NCBI GenBank assembly: GCA_029339505.1
Contig: JAQISU010000166.1
Coordinates: 1,729,001-1,793,000, forward strand
Direction: 5' to 3'
DNA length: 64,000 bases
DNA from: Unio delphinus
Taxonomy: Eukaryota; Mollusca; Bivalvia; Unionida; Unionidae
Shown: in pieces, positions 23,702 to 33,699 of the stretch
Numbering within the stretch: position 1 is the stretch's first letter
Layout: every line of letters starts with the position of its first letter
Notes under the pieces: generated by a model
The model's input: only the letters and a program-made list of their open reading frames with translations
The model's database searches: none
Told to the model about the DNA's origin: nothing
Translations under genes and position numbers: made by a program

Positions 23702-24059
23702 CTGCAACAAAGAAATAGTTGTTATGGTGAACTTAAGGCAGGAAATCAAAGGCAATGACTGTTAAATGATGCAGAATATTTACAATTAAACTAAGTGGAG
23801 GTTTATGATAATCACTCTTAAAATCAAAATTGGAAGAAATACATTAATAATTAATTAAATGAGAGGGTGGAAACAAAACTTGATTGGGGCTATAACTCTA
23901 CTGATTAATGATAAAGAATGTGAATAGCGAAGTCAGCCAAGATCTCGTCAGTATTAAACTGCATACATTAAGTATATAATAATAATAATAAAAATAATAA
24001 TAATATGTACGTGTATATACATAGAAATTAAAGTTTTTGGGTGGCTCTGGCAATCGATC

Positions 24060-24792
24060 AGAAGCTAAACTCCATTCTAGTGTAAACATCATGTTGATGA
24101 AATTCTAATGTTATACCCATACTGATGACCTTCTAGTGTATACATAATGTTGTTGACATGACTTTCTTTGACTGTGTATACCACATATTGATATGACTTT
24201 CCAGTGTAAAAATAATGTTAAGATGACTTTCTAGTGCAAACATAATGTAGACAGACTTTCAAGTGAATGTGTAAACCCCATGTTGACATGACTTTCTAGT
24301 GTAATAATGTAGACATGACTTTCTCATGTAAACCCCATGCTGACATGATTTTCTTGTGTAAGCCACATGCTGATACAACTTTCTAGTGTAAATGCCATAT
24401 TGATATATTTTTCTAGAGTAAGGCCCATCTTGACATGACTTTCTAGAGTATGACCCATCTTGACATGACTTTCTAGAGTATGACCCATCTTGACATGACT
24501 ATCTAGAGTAAACTCCATGTTTAAATGAGTTTCTATCATAAACTACATCCTGACATGACTTTCTAGTGTAAAATCCATGTTCGCATGACTTTAGAGTAAA
24601 CCCCATATTGACATGACTTTCTTGTGTAAATCTAATGTTGAAATTACTTTCAAGAGTAAACCCCATGTTGATATGATATTCTAGTGTAAACTACATCTTG
24701 ACCTGACTTTCTACAATAAACCCCAATGTTGACATGACTTTCTAGAGTAAACCCCATGTTGACATGACTTTCTAGTGTAAATCCCATGCTTA
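24060..24792. repeat. Minisatellite, ~30-bp unit
   Basis: About 23 degenerate units of 'ccatgttgacatgactttct' plus 'agtgtaaac'; three near-identical units at 24425-24500. It ends at a possible transposon end. Confidence 0.9.
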
Positions 24793-24796
24793 CATG

Positions 24797-24980
24797 CAAA
24801 GTTCCCTCTAAGCGAATGGTAGATGTGTGCGCAGTGCTTGCTGCATTGCGCAAGCATTACGGAGACAAGCAAAATTTAACGTTGGATTGAGCAAAATTTA
24901 ACATTGGATTGACAATTCAGCTGTGCAGGAATGCCTGAGCATCTGCGCGAGTGAAATTAAGGTGCACACCATCGTAATGT
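24797..24980. mobile_element. Possible DNA-transposon end
   Basis: 'caaagttccctctaagcg' followed by a GC-richer, CpG-containing stretch (gtgtgcgcagtgcttgctgc) interrupts the end of the 30-bp array. 'GTTCCCTCTAAGC' resembles hAT-type termini known elsewhere. No matching right end was found. Confidence 0.35.
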
Positions 24981-26214
24981 GATTCGTTAGTCCAAAAGTT
25001 TCTGAGAGTGAGAAGTTTGGCTCAAGGGAAGCATAGGAAATAGAAAAACGTTTTCCTCATTAAACAAGAAAGGGATCAAGTGTCTGTCTTGTGAGGAAAG
25101 ACTGGGTTTAGTGCTAAAACACAATTTCTAAAGATAACAGCATTAAGGTACGCAATTTTAATTTGTAATCATCTATATTTTTATTGTTTGTTTTAGGCAA
25201 TGTCATTTATATCACTAGGATCCATATTAAGTATCATTTATTCAATTTATCTCTTTGATTTTACTGTTATTTAAAGTTTACTAGTAGAAATGATTGCATG
25301 TGATCCAAATTTTCATATATTTTTGGGATTTCATAAGGTTATATGAAATAAATATGGAATAATTTCCTTTGTCTGTTAGGATGATACTGATTATCATGAG
25401 TTAACAATAATTACTTTTTATATTTGCTTTTGTAATGTTAAAAAATCTTGTATGGATAGGATTTGTGAAATTTATGCAATAGTAATAAAATAAGTAGTAG
25501 CATAAGGTAATTTGTGATAAGTCTGCTCACGTGCTAATTTATGACCTGTCTCTGTGGAGCAGGGGTAAGGTACTACCATATTAAGTCAAAAGTTCAAGCA
25601 GTGTCTGGATAGCTAATATGTTTTGAGTAACATAAATGAAGGAATTTTATGTACATATGGAGATTTAGGGATCTGATAATTTTGTCCTTTAAGGAAACAG
25701 TTTTCAAGGAGAGAGATATCAGTCTGGAAAAACGAGAAGTTCAGAATAAAGAACTAGTCAGTCCAGAAACTTATGAAGTGGTCAGAATAGAAAGACTTGA
25801 AATATAAACATTGGAACATGGTCAAAAGGAAGGTGATGCAATCAGTTGTGGACATTGCACTCTTTTCACCACTAATTATAATGAAGAAAAAAATCCTGTT
25901 GATATAACTTAAAGTTGAATTGAAATTACCACTATTAATCTGTTTGATTAAATTTGTTAATTTTCTTGTCTAGGTGGCTCATATTTGCAATATTTGTACC
26001 CAATAATCTTGCCCAGTTCTCTGCTGATGTTGTATCTATTCATTTACACATGGGTCATAACATTGAGGGAGGTCATTTCCTCGATAACACAGCTAAATCC
26101 AATTAACTACCCCTCTTACTAAGAGGCTGACATTTCAACTGCACACTAAAAGAAATATTCAGATGCAATGAGGTCATTATCTGAGTAATGATTCACTCTT
26201 TCATAATTGTAATA

Positions 26215-26482
26215 CAATGCCGTTGTCTTCTAAAAAGTGGACACTGTATAAAACATAATGCTGTCCTCTAAAATAACCATGACTTAAAGAGTAGACACTG
26301 TACAACTGTACAAAACCATGATGTACTCTAAATAGCCATGTCTTAAAGAATCCTGATGTCCTATAAAATAATGATGTCTTGAAGAGTAGACACTGTAAAA
26401 TTGTACAGAACCATGATATACTCTTAAATAACCATGTTAGAATGAGTAGACACTATAAAACCATGATGTCCTCTAAAATGAC
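26215..26482. repeat. Degenerate tandem repeat, ~60 bp x4
   Basis: Units share 'gagtagacactgta', 'aaaaccatgatgt' and 'cctctaaaataaccatg'. Confidence 0.75.
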
Positions 26483-26600
26483 TCATTCAAAGCATATAAT
26501 GCTGGAAACTTGAATATGTATTGTAGAAATCAATAAATCCAAGACTTAAATGACAATAATAAGTGTTTGAATTTTTGAGGATATCTGCAACTATCTTTAC

Positions 26601-26682
26601 CTTATTCACATTTTGACCTGGTAAGATCACTCCCCCTCTCCATAAATGTTGCTCAAACCAATTTCCTATTTGGTTAAGCAAT
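26601..26682 (-). CDS. Left gene, exon 8
   Basis: 82 nt between acceptor ttttgaaagtacag and a strong donor (GAATAAG/GTAAAG). It enters with 1 nt and leaves in phase 0. Residues about 226-253 start LLNQIGNWFEQHLWRGGVIL. It is rich in Trp, Gly and Gln; no motif is recognised. One of the best-bounded exons of this gene. Confidence 0.72.
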
Positions 26683-26790
26683 CTGTACTTTCAAAATAAT
26701 ATGTGGTAGTAAGAGATAATGAGATGTGAGAATAAGAAGACTTGTGTACAGGTGAGCTGCCTGGTTTATCAACAGACAGGTGGACCTAAC

Positions 26791-26856
26791 CTGACCCTAA
26801 GTTCCATCCCAATGACCTGTCTACATGATTGCCTCAAGATATGTCTGTCATCACTG
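26791..26856 (-). CDS. Left gene, exon 7
   Basis: 66 nt behind a very strong acceptor (tgcttttgtttttaacag), entering with 1 nt. The proposed donor GTCAG/GTTAGG is non-ideal but gives the 2-nt exit needed by exon 8. It encodes SDDRHILRQSCRQVIGMELR, about residues 205-226. The frame stays open beyond the donor, so the 3' border could differ. Confidence 0.55.
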
Positions 26857-27682
26857 CTGTTAAAAACAAAAGCATTGTTACAATGCCAAACACATTTTTG
26901 CACATCATTTGTGGGGCCAAAACTTCTTGTATAATGTGTGGAAACCAATAATTATTGAATAATCTAATTATCTAAGTAGTATAAAATGAATGATAATGAA
27001 CTGTATATGTCAAATTATGCTCCCTCCTCAATATTTCCCCAATGTTTCATAATGGGATATGTCTGATATTTTAATCAGATATTGAGTTGATCGAGTCCTT
27101 GATTTGATGACATAAGCAAATGTTACTGACAATTTATAGAGGTTCAAAAACATTCCAGAAATCCATATTAAGACCACAATTAAACTGCAGAATACTGAAA
27201 AAATATAAGACATTTCTGAACTTTAGAACAAGATTTTCAAATTAGTAGTCAAGCCAGCAACATTTTCCTTTAAGGATCAACCAAGCAGACATCAACAGAA
27301 GATCTTGGGTGGAGAAAAAAAAACAACATGTCAATATGACTATCTATTCAGGAGCAGCGATTAAAAGATTTTCAAGATAATCACATTATCAGCTATATCA
27401 CATAATTTGGCACCAAGTTTTATTGGGATCACAACAAATCATGAGAGGTCTTTTGGTCAATTTGACCATCCAGCCAATGAACAGTCCAGCAATGACTAAT
27501 AAATGATGGGCACAAAACAAAACATCCCATACCTTTTGGACCTAAAATGACCACAGATCCTGAAAACATTTGTTATGGGGTGAGGGCTATAACACAGAAA
27601 GGTTTTCTGAAATAGAACCTGGCTCATATTCTTAAATGATTAGGAATTACCCACCTTTCAGATGGTATCATGGAAGAATTAC

Positions 27683-27765
27683 AGTTTATTAATGATGACG
27701 CGCTGATATTCAAACTGCCATCCCACAGCACTGACATTTAAATTCCTCATCTCATTGACAATGTG
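27683..27765 (-). CDS. Left gene, exon 6
   Basis: 83 nt, phase 0 in and 2 nt out, with donor AAACT/GTAATT. The acceptor is of the rarer AAG type (aatattcaaag) after a branch-like ctttaac. Residues about 177-204 start HIVNEMRNLNVSAVGWQFEY. The plus strand of the same stretch also reads open behind an acceptor-like site, but only the minus reading joins its neighbours in phase. Confidence 0.55.
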
Positions 27766-27796
27766 CTTTGAATATTTACAGTTAAAGTAAAAATTA

Positions 27797-27798
<2 letters not shown>

Positions 27799-27837
<39 letters not shown>
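27799..27837. repeat. (TA)n microsatellite
   Basis: About 19 TA units just upstream, in transcript sense, of exon 6. Confidence 0.95.
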
Positions 27838-27839
<2 letters not shown>

Positions 27840-28254
27840 TATGCTTTTAAAAAAAAAAAGCATGGTTGTTGTACACAACATGTTTACACAGTTAACTTTT
27901 GTCCATGATTGTAAGATGTAAGAATGTTCACAGTTCAGTCTCAATCTTGTTTACAGTTAGACTAGGTTTGTCCATTAGAAATCTTCACATGTCATTACAA
28001 ATGAAAGTTTGTATAAATATGGATTTGATACATAAACAATTCATTCCTGTTTTAGATCATTTTGTCCCAAATTGAAAGGAATTATTTATTTAAATTATTA
28101 ATTGGAATTACTAATGTGCTCACATTTTAGATTGCATTATATTGTGGTTCATCAAAACATTCAGAACTACTGGAATTAATATGGACCTTAATAATTGAAT
28201 TCTTCATAGAATATACATGATTTGACTTCAATTCACAATCAAACATGGAGTTGA

Positions 28255-28345
28255 CTATAGAAAGTCATGTCAAGATGGGTCATACTCTAGAAAGTCATGT
28301 CAAGATGGGTCATACTCAGAAAGTCATGTCAAGATGGGTCACTTT
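28255..28345. repeat. Inverted copy of the 24-kb minisatellite
   Basis: Three units 'agaaagtcatgtcaagatgg' plus 'gtcatactct', the reverse complement of the 24425-24500 units, 3.8 kb away. Confidence 0.85.
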
Positions 28346-28638
28346 GTACTGCAAAGAAATATCTTGCTGATTTTACTTAAATTATTGCTTTCACTTTTTT
28401 CTTTTACAGAAATCGGGGGCTTGTCCAGGATCTGAAGCTCTTAGAAACACTTCAAAGATACAATAAATTGTGCTTAAAATCATAACATGCTATTTTCATT
28501 GTTATTTGTATAGATTTAATTTCATAAATTTGAAAAATAACGGTCAATATCCGCTTATCAAAGAAACTAAAGGAATTATTCTTTTTTATGCTGGAAAGGG
28601 CTGGGATGGGGGTATTCACTTGCTGTTATTACCTGTTA

Positions 28639-28790
28639 GGAAACTATTTTAAAAAATCAACGGGATTTAGCTCTTGGAAACTATTTAAAAAATCAACGGG
28701 ATTTAGCTCTTGGAAACTATTTAAAAAATCAACCGGATTTAGCTCTTGGAAACTATTTAAAAAATCAACGGGATTTAGCTCTTGGAACCA
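28639..28790. repeat. Minisatellite, 36-bp unit x4, beside exon 5
   Basis: Four near-perfect units of 'ggaaactatttaaaaaatca' plus 'acgggatttagctctt', starting about 20 nt inside the intron after exon 5. Confidence 0.9.
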
Positions 28791-28807
28791 GGTTTTGGAC
28801 CATTTAC

Positions 28808-28917
28808 ATTATCAATAGAGAAACTTCCTTCAAATGAAGATTCAGACGGAAAAAAGTCTTGATTATGTCTTGGTCTCAAACAAAAGTTGTCAGAGGCTTG
28901 TGAAGTATAAACATCTA
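28808..28917 (-). CDS. Left gene, exon 5
   Basis: The acceptor tttcatttttggcag and donor GATAAT/GTAAAT bound 110 nt: 2 nt in, phase 0 out. Residues about 141-176 (DVYTSQASDNFCLRPRHN, then an acidic Ser/Phe-rich tail) look like a flexible linker. An alternative donor 19 nt further on (CCTG/GTTCC, last base 28789) would break the phase with exon 6. The donor sits about 20 nt from a 36-bp minisatellite that fills the start of the intron. Confidence 0.65.
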
Positions 28918-29438
28918 CTGCCAAAAATGAAATTAATGTATAACAAAAAATACACAGGAAATAAATGTTCAATCATGTCATAAAAGTCCTACTGTCTTTC
29001 CTATATCACACTATTCGAATTCATTTGAAACATTCAATACTTTTTTGACTTTTGATGGGACATTTAGAGTTATATGGGATTTAAGAAATAAAGAATATTT
29101 TAATTTAGTATTTGGTGAAAGGAAATTATGAATAACAGTCTATTCAGTTTGACTGGCATATCTTTATCTGGTTCTGATATAAAATTAAAGGAAATATACT
29201 GCTTAAAAGAAATAAATAACTTTTTCATTGAACTAAACTTGTTGGTTTTGCTTCTTTCTGCTACAAAGCCTAATAAAAACTTTCAGGGATTCAGCTTCCA
29301 TGTATAACAGTGATGTCTGGCTGCTTCAACTTAAGACAATGGTGACAGCTGACTGGTCTTATATTTTCTATGCATGAAATAGCATTTCATTGTAAACAAT
29401 TAAATACAGTACAATTGTCTTTCTGTACAGTGCACCAT

Positions 29439-29491
29439 CAGTCTTCCATTGGACAGTACTGCATAATACAGTACTGTCCAATAGAAGACTG
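29439..29491. repeat. Strong hairpin, 23-bp arms
   Basis: Arms 29439-29461 and 29469-29491 pair with one mismatch around a 7-nt loop (core ggacagtactg / cagtactgtcc). It lies at the start of a degenerate repeat zone rich in 'gtacagtac' and 'aatggaagactg' (29400-29800). Confidence 0.7.
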
Positions 29492-29789
29492 GTACACTAT
29501 AGGTAGACAATCATATATGTGCCCTGTACAGAAGACAATTATACACAGTACAACGGAAGACTGCTTGGTGCACTGTACTATAAGACAATCATGTATATGC
29601 CATGTACAGTACAATAATCATATACAGTACTGTACAATGGAAGACTGATGGTACACTGTAAAGAAAGAGAACTGTATATAGTACAATGGAAAACTGGTGA
29701 ACTATCCAGTTAGACAAGCATATATATGCCCTGTACAGTAAGACAATCATACACCATACAATGGAAGACTGATTGGTGCACCATACTGT

Positions 29790-30075
29790 AAGACAATCAT
29801 ATACAATACAATGGACAACTGATGCACTTTACTGGTAAGAATATATGGTACAATGGACGACTGATGCACTTTACTGGTAAGAATATATGGTACAATGGAC
29901 GACTGATGCACTTTACTGGTAAGAATATATGGTACAATGGACGACTGATGCACTTTACTGGTAAGAATATATGGTACATCGGACGACTGATGCACTTTAC
30001 TGGTAAGAATATATGGTACAATGGACTGTTGCACTTTACTGGTAAGAATATATGGTACAATGGATGACTGTTGAA
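29790..30075. repeat. Minisatellite, 42-bp unit x6
   Basis: 'aagaatatatggtacaatgg' plus 'acgactgatgcactttactg'; the more degenerate zone 29400-29790 shares its motifs. Confidence 0.9.
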
Positions 30076-30788
30076 TTGCTGGCCTATCAATGTAATTATT
30101 ATGACGCTCCTTACAGACCTTCCCAGAATGCATCTGATTTAAAGCATGCATCCTTGAATTCGTCTAGAGCTATTCCAATTACGTTCAATTAACTTGTCTT
30201 TTATGTCAATACATAGAAAAAGATTATAACAAATGGACTGCTACAGACATAAGACAGGTTGCAAGTTGATTTAATCACAGACACAGTTTACCTAATCATT
30301 TTTCATACTCAGAAATACTCTGTGACTGAGTTTCACAACTGGATTTAATTTTGAATAAGGACTTGAAACGTTATATTACATATAAATACACAAAGAGTCA
30401 GGACTGAAAACAGAGTGTCTAAATTCAGAGATCATCAAATGCAGTTTAAACTGCATATTAAATTTAAAAATATTTAAAAATGAATCACTAGCCAAACAAC
30501 AGATCAATTTTAGAAGACATGTTCTTATATATTTATCCAAAAGTAAATAATAATCCTGTTACACCTGGATACAGCATAAACACAACAAAGAGCCTTTTTT
30601 CAGAAGTTTCATTTCCTTTCAAAGAATTTATTTACTTTATGTGAGAAGGCTATTAAAATGATAAAGATAATGGCAGTGTAAAATGTAGAGTGTGTCGAAA
30701 ATATTTATTTAGACTCTAAAATCTTAGCTGTCATCCATGAATTGTAAATATCAACTGAAAAAGTATTTGTCAAGCAGCCACATCATAC

Positions 30789-30880
30789 TTGTAGTAAACA
30801 AATACCAATTAAGGATGGAATATTGGCTTGAAAGCACACAACAAATTGGCAAAAAACCCTTTGTGCTGGACACCTCCACC
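30789..30880 (-). CDS. Left gene, exon 4
   Basis: The acceptor is excellent (a long pyrimidine stretch ending ttacttcag) and the donor is ACAA/GTATGA. The 92-nt exon enters with 1 nt and leaves with 1 nt, fitting exons 3 and 5. It encodes residues about 110-140: VEVSSTKGF, then a hydrophobic stretch with two adjacent cysteines. The hydrophobic run is too short and polar-interrupted for a confident membrane helix. Confidence 0.7.
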
Positions 30881-31279
30881 CTGAAGTAAATATTTACAGA
30901 AAAGAAAATAGGAATCAGATATCAGGGTTATCTAGAATGGTAAGGGAATATGGGATTTAGTGAAGCGATATTACACATCATTCAGGAGTTCCTTTATATT
31001 TGTGTACACACAAAAATAGTTCTAGCTTGTATGAAGACCTCTTCAGGTAATGTTTCAGGGACATGATAGACTAAAATTACTTATCCCACCTACTGCCATG
31101 GTGCTTATTCATGCTAAGGGAAAAACTTTCCTTTAAACTAAATAAAACTACCGGTAATTGCAAGTCTTTGATGATCTGATCAGATTGATTTGCCATGAAC
31201 TTCTTTCTTTTTAATCCTCACAAAATATAACAACCAGAAATCTTCATTCAGTTTTACCTATGTAAAGAAGGACTTGTAA

Positions 31280-31795
31280 AACAATAATGTTCATGAAAAA
31301 AAAAAAATCATGACAAAAAAAAAAAAACAACACCATATTTCTAGTGGGAAAATAAAAAAAAACATGAGCAAGCTAAAAAAATAATTGGGGTTCCATTGCA
31401 ATTTTTTTTAAAAATCCACAAAAGTCAGAGCAAATAGAAATAAAAATTTAGTTACTAGTGTGCAATGTTGAGAAAAGTACAAAGTCTGGGAAAAATGATA
31501 ATACAACTAAGATACATTGCACATATTTGTAAAGCGTAAAGCTTGGTCAAGTAGAAAAACTACTCACGTGTTAAAAAAAATAAAATGTAAAAGTTGTGTC
31601 CAGCAGAGAAAAAAAAAACAGTTACTCAGTTGCAATTTATACAAAAAGTAAATATCTTGATCAATAGAGAAAATAAACAGTTATTGATGTAAATGGTTTA
31701 GAAAAATAAAAACCCTGGTCCATTACAACAGAGTTACTGATGTCAGTGTTTTAAAAAAAGGAAAACACTGGTCCACTAAAACAGCAACAGACCCT
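31280..31795. repeat. A-rich degenerate tandem repeat, ~60 bp
   Basis: Repeated 'acagttactgatgt', 'agaaaaataaa' and 'ctggtccattaaaaca' blocks with several A-runs; no gene seen. Confidence 0.6.
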
Positions 31796-32043
31796 GCCAT
31801 TTGTAATGCAATAAAAAACAGTAATATGTGAAAAGATATGATAAAACAAAAAGAATGACTAATATGTTTCATAAAAAGTTCACAATTCTTAGTGTTAGAG
31901 ACGCCACTTATTTCTAGATGCCCCAAACTTCTATCTTTCCTTCCAAAATGTATATACATGTAAAGTAATGTCAAATATATATTGCAATGCTGCATAAAAA
32001 GAGCATGGCCCTTTCCTGGAGGATATATTTCCATATTAAAGTT

Positions 32044-32512
32044 TAGTGTATTTTCCGGTCTATAAGTCGATACTTTTTATACTTCAAAGCCAGGGCTTCG
32101 TCTTCTACTCTAAATCGACTTATATATGGATTGTATCACCGAAAGTTTATATAAGCTATGTTCGTAACTACAGGTAATAAAATGAATTACAACATCGATA
32201 TGCTTTCATTTATAATAAAACAATCATGGACTGTTTATTCAGCTGTGTCAATTGATAACAAAATAATAGCAGTGATCTGTTCAAAAGTAAGATCACAAAC
32301 ATGTTAGCATTGGTAATGCAATTTCACGATTGTTGGCATATGGAATACCATACAATGATACCATTACTAGTGTAAAATACAAAGCCAAGATATTGACCTG
32401 GCCTCGTCTTGTATCCCAAATCGACTTTTATACGGACAAAGGATGGAAAATAAGTCAAATTGGTGAATTTGACGTATACTCCGCATCGACTTATAGGCCC
32501 GAAAATACGGTA
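32044..32512. mobile_element. Inverted-repeat element with 'TATTTTCGG..CTATAAGTCGA' ends
   Basis: The left end TAGTGTATTTTCCGGTCTAT and the inverse of the right end (TACCGTATTTTCGGGCCTAT) match over about 28 bp. Inner direct repeats 'aaatcgactt-ata' lie near both ends. This end type is widespread in animal genomes as non-autonomous DNA transposons; I do not assign a superfamily. About 469 bp, no coding sequence. Confidence 0.65.
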
Positions 32513-32792
32513 GCGTGTAAAAAAAAATTAACACCAACCTTATATGGGGTGTGGCTGGACAACAGGTGACCTCTATAAATACTGAAAAGTAATTGGTCTG
32601 ACTAGCAAACACTTATGAATGATTCATAGCAATTCTGACTTCATTCTAAAGTTTAAGTTAACAAATCTCAACAGTCCTGTAACAAATATGATGCTAAGTC
32701 TTTATGCTTAACAAGTTTCTCTTAACTGTCATATGAGATGCATACAGCTGTCAAATAATCCTAAATGTATTATCACAAGTACAAAAACATAC

Positions 32793-32914
32793 AATGTTCT
32801 GAATGTATTCCAGTAGACTGATCTAACACATTGATGCAATCCAGAAGGTCTTTGAATGAGTTTGCATAAATCCAAAGTAGCAGCAATAATTCTTCTCAAA
32901 TGATATCTGACAGA
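32793..32914 (-). CDS. Left gene, exon 3
   Basis: A good acceptor (cacattttatatcag) and a good donor (ACATT/GTATGT) bound 122 nt, phase 0 in and 2 nt out. Residues about 69-109 begin SVRYHLRRIIAATLDLCK and continue with a basic, Leu-rich, helical-looking segment. The frame follows exon 2 without adjustment. Family unknown. Confidence 0.75.
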
Positions 32915-33142
32915 CTGATATAAAATGTGATTGAACATGATTATTTCCATTGGAAAAATCTACTCAAATTGTAAATGAGACTGACTTTTTAACTCATAAC
33001 CTATCACATAAAAAGTCTCCCTTAGAATAATAAATTCTTAAGAGCATCTTTCACTTTCATAAATATGGAGGTTGGAACTTGAATTGTGAATCAAAAGGTC
33101 ATGACCCTATATCAGTGTCTGTCAGATTTCATTATGCTGAAG

Positions 33143-33690
33143 ATCAGATTTGTATCCCTCTGGGGCCACCTTCACCAGCCAAGGTTCTGATAACCCTAGC
33201 TACACCTTGGCATATTGAGCTGATATTTTCTGTGCTTTGAGCATTGTGATTTTCATTGGATGCAACAGCAAGCCAATACATCCAATCAAAATTAAGTTGT
33301 TCAACTTTGAACATTGTTTTTGTGTCCTCATGACACAGAGAACATACAACTTGTATGGATTAATAAATAAGTAATTCTCCAGTGTCAGTCTATGTTTGCA
33401 CAAGTACCTTTCACTCACATACACATGTCTTTCATCTTGGCTACAGCCATACTTTTGATGTTAAACTTACAAAGTATCCTGTTCAGGTCAATTGCAACCG
33501 CTGTTTTTGGCAGATGTAAATGCACCATGCTATTGGTTACCTGGCATTACATATTATAGGAGGCAACACACGAAATCCAATCGATTTTGCAAGGGCAAAG
33601 CACCAATATATCTGTTCGATCCACCAAGGTGTAGATATGGTTATCAGAACCTTGGTTAGCGAAGATGCCCCGAGGCCAGAATAATCAGAC
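33143..33690. mobile_element. MITE-like inverted-repeat element (~550 bp)
   Basis: 'ccaaggttctgataaccctagctacaccttgg' at 33179-33210 recurs inverted at 33628-33660; similarity extends outward to give arms of 50 bp or more (ctggggccacc against the inverse of ggccccgag-like sequence). The exact ends and TSD are unclear. Confidence 0.6.
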
Positions 33691-33699
33691 CTTTTTTTT

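Noticed and set aside
27640..27740. Plus frame GIMEELQFINDDALIFK behind an acceptor-like site
   Set aside because: Antisense shadow of exon 6; the minus reading fits the exon chain, the plus reading has no partner.
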